DNA from: Vulcanimicrobiota bacterium
GTDB taxonomy: Bacteria > Vulcanimicrobiota > Vulcanimicrobiia > Vulcanimicrobiales > Vulcanimicrobiaceae
Length of the DNA stretch: 9,495 bases
Direction: 5' to 3'
Assembly: GCA_030038335.1 (NCBI GenBank)
Contig: JASHPC010000014.1
Coordinates: 1-9,495, forward strand
Under the pieces are notes generated by a model. It made no database searches and was not told the origin of the DNA. It saw only the letters and a list, made by a program, of their open reading frames with translations. Shown here one piece after another: positions 1 to 6,052 of the stretch. Each line of letters starts with the position of its first letter. The first letter of the stretch is position 1. The position numbers and the translations under genes were made by a program.

Positions 1-707
1 CGGGGATTTTCGAGTATTTCGCCAGGCTCGATCGCCCGTACCGAGTCTTCGAGTTCGGGCACGTCTTCTCGGACGACGGGGGCGTCGTCAACGAATCGGC
101 CGCGCTCGCATTTGGTTTTGCCGCCGAACCGTCGAACGAGCCCGAATGGACGGATTCGAACTTCTTGCGCATCAAAGGCGACTGCGAGGCCTTGATCCGC
201 AGCGTCTGCGGCGTTGAGGTTGAAACGACGCGAGACGCTCGCCGCGGCTATCATCCGGGGAAGAGCGCTGTCGCCATGTGGCAAGGTGCCGAAGTTGCGT
301 CATTCGGCAAGATCGATCCGCGTTTGACGCGCGCGTTCGGCGTTCGTTTGCCGCTCTACATGTGCAACATCTATCTCGACAATGTTCCGGAGCAAATCAT
401 TCCTCGCTATCGGCCGCCCTCGCGGTACCCTTCAACGTATCGAGATCTCGCGGTCGTGGTGAACCTCGACGTTGACGCAGATGTTCTCGCGAAGGTCGTG
501 CGAACCGCCATCGGGGAGTTGTGCACGGGAGTACGCGTCTTCGACGAATATCGCGGTCAACAGGTCGCTGACGGACGCAAGAGCATCGCGATACGCGCTA
601 CCATGCAACGTTTCGACGGTACGATCACGGACGAAGAGGCCGACGAAGCGATCGCGAGAGCCATTGCGGCTCTGTCGCAGCGGTTAGGAGCAACGATTCG
701 CTCGTGA
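1..707 (+). CDS. pheT: Phenylalanine--tRNA ligase beta subunit, C-terminal part (5' end outside window)
   Basis: The reading frame is open from base 3 to the TGA at 705-707 and gives the last 234 residues of PheT. In the (alpha-beta)2 synthetase this subunit supports charging of tRNA-Phe in the cytoplasm; the catalytic site is on PheS. Fragment residues about 14-50 (FEFGHVF...ESAALAFGF) and the GYHPGKSA segment at about 82-89 match the catalytic-like core of PheT. Residues about 140-233 are a complete FDX-ACB anticodon-binding domain with the hallmarks SRYPSTYRDLAVVV, VFDEYRG, GRKSIAIR and TDEEAD. Because the frame runs unbroken to the window edge, the internal TTG at 165 is not the start. 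The 3' end overlaps the next gene by 4 bp (GTGA), suggesting co-transcription and translational coupling. A full PheT is usually about 800 residues, so most of the gene lies to the left. Confidence 0.96.
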   Translation, partial: GIFEYFARLDRPYRVFEFGHVFSDDGGVVNESAALAFGFAAEPSNEPEWTDSNFLRIKGDCEALIRSVCGVEVETTRDARRGYHPGKSAVAMWQGAEVASFGKIDPRLTRAFGVRLPLYMCNIYLDNVPEQIIPRYRPPSRYPSTYRDLAVVVNLDVDADVLAKVVRTAIGELCTGVRVFDEYRGQQVADGRKSIAIRATMQRFDGTITDEEADEAIARAIAALSQRLGATIRS

Positions 708-1249
708 GCCTCCATGCCGACTGGCCCGACATCGTCATCGTCGTCGTGCTCCTTGCAGCGACGCTGAAAGGATTCTTCCGCGGTTTGCTCGCGGAGCTCG
801 GCGGCATCGCTGCGATCATCGCTGCGCTCGTCGTTCCCTTCTACTACAACGGCCTGCTCGACGCGTTTTTCGAAGCGCAGTTCAACATGGGCGCCGGCCC
901 GGCGCACGTCACGGGAATGGTCGTGAGCGCGATTATCGTCTATGCGCTCGCGCTGATTCTTCTCTGGCTGCTCGAACGGACGGCGCGCTTTCCCGGCCTC
1001 GGCACGGGAAACGCAGTCGGCGGGGCCATCATCGGATTTGCCAAAGGTGCCGTCCTTCTTTGGGCCACGCTCTTCGTCGCATTGCTCTTTCCGCTTTCGT
1101 CAGAGACGCGCGCGCAGCTACGCTCCTCGTATCTCGTGCCAATTCTCTTGCAGCAGACGGAGCGTTTCGATGACGCGATCTATGCGAAGCTGCCCGAATT
1201 CCTCCAGCCGCTCGTGCGACCCATCTTCGACCGCCAGCGGACGATCTAG
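704..1249 (+). CDS. CvpA-family inner-membrane protein
   Basis: This encodes 181 residues starting with GTG inside the pheT stop (GTGA overlap). An AGGAG at 686-690 lies 13 bases upstream, slightly far for a Shine-Dalgarno site. Four hydrophobic segments lie at about residues 8-26, 29-48, 68-90 and 103-128. The N-terminal pattern DIVIVVVLL...KGFFRGLLAELGG matches the CvpA / colicin V production family signature (Asp at the start of TM1, then G-x-x-R-G). The last 50 residues form a polar tail with an amphipathic look. CvpA proteins are linked to colicin V secretion, envelope homeostasis and stress tolerance, but no biochemical activity is agreed. The pheT-cvpA neighbourhood resembles the pheT-zapA-cvpA order known in Firmicutes and others, with zapA absent here. 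The stop is shared in a CTAG with the convergent lon stop. Confidence 0.85.
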   Translation: MSLHADWPDIVIVVVLLAATLKGFFRGLLAELGGIAAIIAALVVPFYYNGLLDAFFEAQFNMGAGPAHVTGMVVSAIIVYALALILLWLLERTARFPGLGTGNAVGGAIIGFAKGAVLLWATLFVALLFPLSSETRAQLRSSYLVPILLQQTERFDDAIYAKLPEFLQPLVRPIFDRQRTI

Positions 1250-3702
1250 CGGCGCGCCTTTCGCGCGGGAGCGCGATGAACGCGCGATCGCTTCACCGAG
1301 CCGTTGCGATGCATCGGCACGACGTTGCTCGCACGCCGACCGTTCTCGAAGACCGTCGGCACGATGAGTCGCTTTCCGAGCGCGTACTCGAAGACTTCGG
1401 AGAGCTGCTCGACGGAGTGCAGCTCCATCGTTTCGCGCACTTCCTTCGGAATGTCGTCGAGATCGACTTCATTGCGCTTCGGATAGAGCACCTTGGAGAT
1501 CCCCGCGCGCTTCGCGCCGAGCACTTTCTCCTTGAGGCCGCCAATTGGAAGCACCTGGCCCGTGAGCGTGATCTCTCCCGTCATCGCGATCGTCGGGTCG
1601 ACTTTGATGCCGGTGAGCACTGAGGCGATCGACGTTGCGATCGTGATTCCCGCGGAGGGCCCATCCTTCGGCGTAGCGCCCGCGGGAACGTGCACGTGCA
1701 CGTCGTGCTTGGCGAAGTAGTCTTCGGATAGGCCTAGCTCGGCGGACCGCGAGCGCAGGAACGAAACCGCGGCTTGTGCGCTCTCCTTCATCACGTCGCC
1801 GAGCTGACCGGTAAGCACGAGCTTTCCGGTTCCGGGCATCGCCTGCGTCTCGATGAAGACGATGTCTCCACCGACCGACGTCACCACCATGCCGGTCGCG
1901 ACGCCGACCGACGCAACGCGCTTGCGCGCCTCGTTGAAGAACTGCTGCTTGCCGAGATACTCGTTCACGTTCTCGGGCTTCACTCGCGCTTTGAACTGCG
2001 GCTCGGATGCGACTCTCCGCGCGATCTTGCGGAAGACGGTGCCGATCTGACGCTCGAGGTTTCGAACGCCGGCCTCGCGCGTATACTCGCTGATGATCGT
2101 CCGCAGCGCTCCGTCGCTAATCTGCGCCTGCGACTCTTTGAGCCCGTTCGCGGCCCGCTGCTTCGCAAGGAGATAGCGCTTCGCGATCTGCATCTTCTCG
2201 AGCTCGGTGTATCCCGCGAGCTGGATGATCTCCATGCGGTCGCGTAGCGCAGGCGATACCGTGTCGAGTGCGTTCGCAGTACAGATAAAGAGCACGTGCG
2301 AGAGGTCGAAGGGCAAATCGACGTAGTGATCTCGGAAGTTCACGTTCTGCTCTGGATCGAGCACTTCGAGCAGCGCCGACTGCGGATCGCCGCGAAAGTC
2401 CGCGCCCACTTTGTCGATCTCGTCGATCATCATCACGGGGTTCTTCGTACCCGCGTCGCGCATCGAGCGCACGATCGTTCCAGGCATAGCGCCGATGTAC
2501 GTGCGACGGTGACCGCGAATTTCTGCTTCGTCGCGAACGCCGCCCACGGAGAGTCGCACGAACTTGCGGCCCATTGCGCGGGCGATGGAGTGGCCGAGAG
2601 ACGTCTTGCCGACTCCGGGCGGCCCGACGAAACAGAGAATCGGGCCCGTGAGGCGCTTCTTGAGTTTTCCCACTGCGAGATACTCGACGATGCGATCTTT
2701 GATCTTGTCGAGGTCGTAGTGGTCTTCGTCGAGAATTGCGCGCGCCTTATCCATCTCAATGTGATCTGCGGTCTCGGTGTTCCACGGGAGCTGGATGAGC
2801 CAGTCGAGATACGTCCGGATGACGCTGTATTCCGGTGATGCTTGCGGAACGCGGGAGAGCCTTTCCAGCTCGCGGTCCGCGGTTTTGCGCGCCTCTTCCG
2901 GCATTTTCGCTTCGTCGATCTTCGTCCGAAGTTCGTTCGCTTCGGCTTGTTGCGGATCGACCTCACCAAGCTCTTCTTGAATCGCGCGCAGTTGCTGACG
3001 CAGATAGAACTCGCGCTGATTCTTCTCCATCTCGCGTTGGATATCACTTTGAATCTTATGCCCGAGCTCGACGACCTCGAGCTCCTTCGTGAGCATCATC
3101 GTGAGCTTGCGCATGCGTTTGGCGGTATCGCGCTCTTCGAGCAGCGCCTGACGATCGGCCGTATCGAGACGCATCGTCGACGCGACGAAGTACGAAAGGA
3201 CGTTCGGGTCGGTGATGTTCTGAACTTCCATCTCCATCTCGCGCGGTGCTTGCGGCAGGAACGAGAGGAGCTTCTGAAACAGGCCGGCGAGATTGCGCTG
3301 CATCGCGACGAGCTCTTCGTTCTCGACGGTGACGTCGGGAGACTCGGTGTACGTCGCCACCATGTAGGGCTGCTCTTGCGTGTACTGCTCGACGTGGAAG
3401 ACCTGCTGCCCGGCAACGATGCAGCGCAGCGTTCCGTCGGGAACTTTGAGCATCTTTTGAATGACGCCGATCGTTCCGATGCGATGCACGTCATCGGGAA
3501 CCGGCTCTTCGATTTCGCGATCGCGTAACAGGCAGAGCCCGATCGACTTTCCTTCGCGCAGCGCCTCTTCGACGAGCTGGATGCCGGGCTTCTTGACGAC
3601 TGCGAGCGGAATGACCGTGTTCGGGAAGAGGACCGCGTCTTGAAGCGGCAGGATGCCGATTGTTCCCGATGCGACGGCGAGACGATTTTTCGAGGAGGCC
3701 AC
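1246..3702 (-). CDS. lon: ATP-dependent Lon protease (LonA type)
   Basis: A complete 818-residue LonA, close to the usual 780-820. This cytoplasmic hexamer unfolds and degrades damaged and regulatory proteins. The N-terminal substrate-binding domain spans about 14-205, with a long helical linker to about 305. The AAA+ module spans about 310-580: Walker A GPPGVGKT at 360-367, Walker B MMIDEID at 424-430, sensor-1 region ICTAN at 473-477 and LRDRME near 486-491. The protease domain spans about 590-785; the catalytic Ser is S683 in PKDGPSAG and the partner Lys is K726 in GGLKEK, with the 43-residue separation seen in E. coli Lon. All key residues are present. After about residue 785 a strongly basic tail follows (last 18 residues hold 8 Lys/Arg). 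The start is GTG at 3702-3700, sharing one base with the hsp20 stop (TAGTG). No good Shine-Dalgarno site is visible, so translation is probably coupled to hsp20. Confidence 0.98.
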   Translation of the reverse strand: MASSKNRLAVASGTIGILPLQDAVLFPNTVIPLAVVKKPGIQLVEEALREGKSIGLCLLRDREIEEPVPDDVHRIGTIGVIQKMLKVPDGTLRCIVAGQQVFHVEQYTQEQPYMVATYTESPDVTVENEELVAMQRNLAGLFQKLLSFLPQAPREMEMEVQNITDPNVLSYFVASTMRLDTADRQALLEERDTAKRMRKLTMMLTKELEVVELGHKIQSDIQREMEKNQREFYLRQQLRAIQEELGEVDPQQAEANELRTKIDEAKMPEEARKTADRELERLSRVPQASPEYSVIRTYLDWLIQLPWNTETADHIEMDKARAILDEDHYDLDKIKDRIVEYLAVGKLKKRLTGPILCFVGPPGVGKTSLGHSIARAMGRKFVRLSVGGVRDEAEIRGHRRTYIGAMPGTIVRSMRDAGTKNPVMMIDEIDKVGADFRGDPQSALLEVLDPEQNVNFRDHYVDLPFDLSHVLFICTANALDTVSPALRDRMEIIQLAGYTELEKMQIAKRYLLAKQRAANGLKESQAQISDGALRTIISEYTREAGVRNLERQIGTVFRKIARRVASEPQFKARVKPENVNEYLGKQQFFNEARKRVASVGVATGMVVTSVGGDIVFIETQAMPGTGKLVLTGQLGDVMKESAQAAVSFLRSRSAELGLSEDYFAKHDVHVHVPAGATPKDGPSAGITIATSIASVLTGIKVDPTIAMTGEITLTGQVLPIGGLKEKVLGAKRAGISKVLYPKRNEVDLDDIPKEVRETMELHSVEQLSEVFEYALGKRLIVPTVFENGRRASNVVPMHRNGSVKRSRVHRAPARKARR

Positions 3703-4091
3703 TAGGCGTGAATCCGTTTGACGATGAGATGAATCTCCGTACGCTCGGTCGGGTGGTACGGGGTCTGGGCCAGGTCGAGCGTGATGCAGAGCACACCGTC
3801 TGAGAAGGTCGCTCGCGCGCCCGCGTACTCCACCGCTACCGGGAGATGCACGCGCTTCGCGAACGCTCCGTGCGCAATTTCCTTCTGCACGAAGGTGCCG
3901 CTACGCGCGCGGTCACCGCTCGCTCTGTGCCCTGTGATAAGCAACCGCCGCTCGTCGTCCATCGAGACGCGCAGGCTTTCCGGATCGGCACCTGCAGCCT
4001 CGACTGTCACGACGACGGCCTTCTGCTCTTCATCGATGAAGACGTCCGCGTTGGGTTCAAAACCCACGCGCGAGCGAATCACAAAGTCCAT
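3702..4091 (-). CDS. Hsp20 / alpha-crystallin family small heat-shock protein
   Basis: A 129-residue protein from ATG 4091. It likely holds unfolding proteins in soluble form without ATP in the cytoplasm. The alpha-crystallin domain covers about residues 14-110: the N-terminal strand (ADVFIDEEQKAVVVTVEAAG), the LRVSMDDERRLLITG block, and the closing A-T-F-S-D-G-V-L-C-I-T-L hallmark near residue 100. The N-terminal arm is only about 13 residues, much shorter than usual, and a classical C-terminal I-x-I anchor is not obvious (nearest: EIHLIV near residue 120). The frame stays open upstream to 4325, but that part is out-of-frame DNA of the preceding gene and looks Arg/Ser-rich and non-conserved, so ATG 4091 is chosen. 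AAGGA at 4094-4098 sits only 2 bases before this ATG. The GTG at residue 4 would sit 11 bases away and is a possible alternative. The stop overlaps the lon start by one base. Confidence 0.88.
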   Translation of the reverse strand: MDFVIRSRVGFEPNADVFIDEEQKAVVVTVEAAGADPESLRVSMDDERRLLITGHRASGDRARSGTFVQKEIAHGAFAKRVHLPVAVEYAGARATFSDGVLCITLDLAQTPYHPTERTEIHLIVKRIHA

Positions 4092-4110
4092 CTTCCTTAC
4101 AATACCCGCT

Positions 4111-4126
4111 ATCGGCCGAAGCCGAT
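4111..4126 (-). promoter_or_regulatory. cUUCGg-capped hairpin between the secreted-protein gene and hsp20
   Basis: On the minus strand ATCGGC-TTCG-GCCGAT forms a perfect 6-bp stem closed by C(UUCG)G, known as an exceptionally stable RNA tetraloop. It lies in the 43-bp gap, 9 bases after the upstream stop and about 12 bases before the hsp20 Shine-Dalgarno sequence. No T-run follows (the next bases are AGCGGG), so it does not look like a Rho-independent terminator. It may protect the downstream hsp20-lon message or mark a processing point. That role is inference; the hairpin itself is directly visible. Confidence 0.5.
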
Positions 4127-4134
4127 GCAGCTTC

Positions 4135-4677
4135 TCAGAACGACGGGTCGGGGAGCGGGCGCCCCTGCGGCCATTCCACGCACCGCACGATGCGGATGCG
4201 AAGCGGCTCCAAGGCTCGCTCGGGAATTTGGACGCGGAAGAACTGTTCGGCCCGAACCGGAACGCCGTAGCGCATCTGGGCAGGGAAGGCTTGCGGCTCG
4301 ATCGGAGAGACGCGCGTCGCGGCAAGCACGTGGTTGATCTGCCGCGCGTTCGCGGCCGACATGTAGTCCGGCATACGCTGTCCGAGCCAGGTGGTTCCGT
4401 CTTCCGTCGTGTACAGGAAGCCGATCGTGTTATCGAGCGTCATCGTATTCGTCGAGACGAGGCGATCGATCCGGACGATCTGCATCTGCCGTACGACGGG
4501 CTCTTGCAGGACGTGCGGAACGGAACGCACTGAATCCAAGCACGGTCCATTGTTCAAGAGCTCGGGATATACGCTAGCGGGCACGACCACCGGCGGAAGC
4601 GTCGATACTTGTGGCGCCGCCTGAGCGACCGTCGACGGAACGAGCAACGCTGCGAGGAGCAGTGAAAATACGAACAT
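4135..4677 (-). CDS. Secreted protein of unknown function with signal peptide
   Basis: I do not recognise a family. From ATG 4677 the product is 180 residues: a hydrophobic stretch at 2-14 followed by a likely signal-peptidase site after AQA (residues 18-20), then a Pro/Val-rich segment (25-40) and a mixed alpha/beta-looking mature part of about 160 residues. There are only two cysteines in the mature part, C46 and C166, which could form a disulfide in the periplasm or outside. No lipobox, transmembrane helix or catalytic motif is seen. The start is uncertain: no Shine-Dalgarno sequence precedes 4677 and the n-region lacks positive charge. The frame stays open to ATG 4761, and a longer start would add a basic n-region (RVPSRRRSLTGIAKCPR) but would overlap the divergent permease gene, which is unlikely. 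It reads towards hsp20-lon with a 43-bp gap, suggesting the first gene of that operon. Confidence 0.6.
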   Translation of the reverse strand: MFVFSLLLAALLVPSTVAQAAPQVSTLPPVVVPASVYPELLNNGPCLDSVRSVPHVLQEPVVRQMQIVRIDRLVSTNTMTLDNTIGFLYTTEDGTTWLGQRMPDYMSAANARQINHVLAATRVSPIEPQAFPAQMRYGVPVRAEQFFRVQIPERALEPLRIRIVRCVEWPQGRPLPDPSF

Positions 4678-4693
4678 GCGGGGACATTTGGCG

Positions 4694-6052
4694 ATGCCGG
4701 TAAGGCTCCTGCGCCGACTGGGAACGCGCGATGCTGCGCTCATCGTCATGGGCGGCATCATTGGCTCGGGTATCTTTCGTAATCCCTCGGTCGTCGCGCA
4801 AAGCGTGCACGCCGGACGGGCGATGCTCGCGGTCTGGATCGCCGGCGGAGTCGTCGCGCTGCTGGGCGCTTTCGTCTTTGCAGAGCTTGCAGCGCGTCGT
4901 CCGCGCGACGGCGGCCTCTACGCGTACATGCGCGATGCGTACCACCCCATCGTCGCGTTCATGTACGGCTGGACGCTTCTGCTCGTCTCCCAGAGTGGAG
5001 GCATGGCCGCAGCGGCGTTGACGTTCGCGGGATACTTTCAGCCGCTGACCGGCATGAGCATCGATCCGACGCTTCTCGCGTTCGCCGTTCTCGCGATTTT
5101 CACGATTACGAACTGCCTAGGCGTTCGGGAAGGCAGCTCGCTGCAAAATGCGTTCATGGTTTTGAAGATCGCCGCAATCGTCTGGCTCGTCGTGGTAGGA
5201 TTTCTCGCGCATCCGGCAACGAGCGCACACGTTGCTGCGGTTTCGAGCGCTCCTCCGTTTGCCGCAATGGCCGTTGCAATGATCGCCGTGCTCTTTGCGT
5301 ACAGCGGCTGGCAGACGTCGAGCTTCATGACGGGGGAACTGAAGGATCCCGCACGTACGCTGCCGCGCGGCATGCTGTGGGGAGTTTGCGCCGTCGTCGC
5401 TCTGTACGTGCTCGTCAACGTCGTCTGCCTTCGCGTGCTCGGACCGGTGGGCCTCATGCAGACGACCTCACCCGCCTCTGACGTCCTGCGTGCGTTCATG
5501 GGAGCGCGCGGCGCACAACTCATTGCGGCGATCATCGCGCTTTCGACGCTCGGTTTTCTAAGCAATCAGATACTCGTTTCGCCTCGCGTCTACCACGCCA
5601 TGGCCGAAGACGGCGTGTTCTTCCGCCAAATCGCCTGGCTGCATCCGAAGACGCACGTTCCGGTCGTCGCGATCGTTCTCCAAGGCGCATTCGCGATCGC
5701 GATCACGTTTTGGAAGGCGTACGCGCAGATTCTAGGATTTGTGATCGGAATCGACTATCTGTTCTTCACGCTTGCGGCGATCGCGCTCTTCATCTTTCGC
5801 GCTCGCGACCGCGCCGCCGGAGCCCCACGCGCCGGCTACCGCGTTCCGCTTCACCCTGTACCGACCGCGCTCTTCGCGCTCGTCTCCGCAGCGACAGTCG
5901 TGACGACCTACGTTTCGTCGCGCGAGAACGCACTCGTGACGGCCTGCGTTCTGCTCGTCGGCGTTCCCGTCTATTTTGGATTCGTCGCGCTCCGGCGACG
6001 AGAAGGGCTTACGCTTGCGGCGCCGTCAGCGCCGACCAATCTTCCCGACTAA
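4694..6052 (+). CDS. APC-superfamily amino acid permease
   Basis: 452 residues from ATG 4694, typical for a 12-helix amino acid-polyamine-organocation transporter in the inner membrane. TM1 carries the unwound substrate-binding motif GGIIGSGIF (20-28). The loop after TM2 is ELAARRPRDGGLYAYMRDAYHP (64-85), matching the family signature, and TM6 with its following loop reads FAYSGWQTSSFMTGELKDPARTLPRG (201-226). Further hydrophobic segments lie near 88-112, 127-141, 152-172, 228-248, 274-294, 322-340, 345-369, 389-408 and 412-433. Substrate cannot be read from sequence; the pattern is closest to the LAT/exchanger-like branch. I chose 4694 over the upstream in-frame ATG 4676 because GGGGA at 4680-4684 lies 9 bases before it and TM1 begins soon after. 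It is divergent from the secreted-protein gene, and its 3' end overlaps korB convergently by 44 bp. Confidence 0.9.
   Translation: MPVRLLRRLGTRDAALIVMGGIIGSGIFRNPSVVAQSVHAGRAMLAVWIAGGVVALLGAFVFAELAARRPRDGGLYAYMRDAYHPIVAFMYGWTLLLVSQSGGMAAAALTFAGYFQPLTGMSIDPTLLAFAVLAIFTITNCLGVREGSSLQNAFMVLKIAAIVWLVVVGFLAHPATSAHVAAVSSAPPFAAMAVAMIAVLFAYSGWQTSSFMTGELKDPARTLPRGMLWGVCAVVALYVLVNVVCLRVLGPVGLMQTTSPASDVLRAFMGARGAQLIAAIIALSTLGFLSNQILVSPRVYHAMAEDGVFFRQIAWLHPKTHVPVVAIVLQGAFAIAITFWKAYAQILGFVIGIDYLFFTLAAIALFIFRARDRAAGAPRAGYRVPLHPVPTALFALVSAATVVTTYVSSRENALVTACVLLVGVPVYFGFVALRRREGLTLAAPSAPTNLPD

Noticed and set aside
165..707. Separate gene starting at TTG 165
   Set aside because: The same frame is open and clearly PheT-like back to the window edge, so 165 is an internal codon.
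1253..1267. CGCGC-CTTTC-GCGCG hairpin after the cvpA stop as terminator
   Set aside because: Only a 5-bp stem, no T-run, and it is part of the lon coding tail; such GC hairpins are frequent by chance here.
2842..3528. Plus-strand open frame of 228 codons opposite lon
   Set aside because: Antisense shadow of conserved lon coding sequence; the composition (Leu/Arg/Glu-rich) mirrors Lon codons and no start signal is seen.
4099..4127. hsp20 promoter with TATTGT as -10 box (4104-4099)
   Set aside because: No -35 of any quality lies 16-18 bases upstream, and the start would leave no room for the Shine-Dalgarno site. No CIRCE element or sigma-32-like boxes were seen either.
4092..4325. N-terminal extension of Hsp20 upstream to 4325
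   Set aside because: This part lies in the other frame of the secreted-protein gene, is Arg/Ser-rich with no homology, and the alpha-crystallin domain is complete without it.
4574..4945. Minus-strand open frame of 123 codons across the divergent start region
   Set aside because: It overlaps both the permease and the secreted protein in another frame, and is Arg/Asp-rich without recognisable features.
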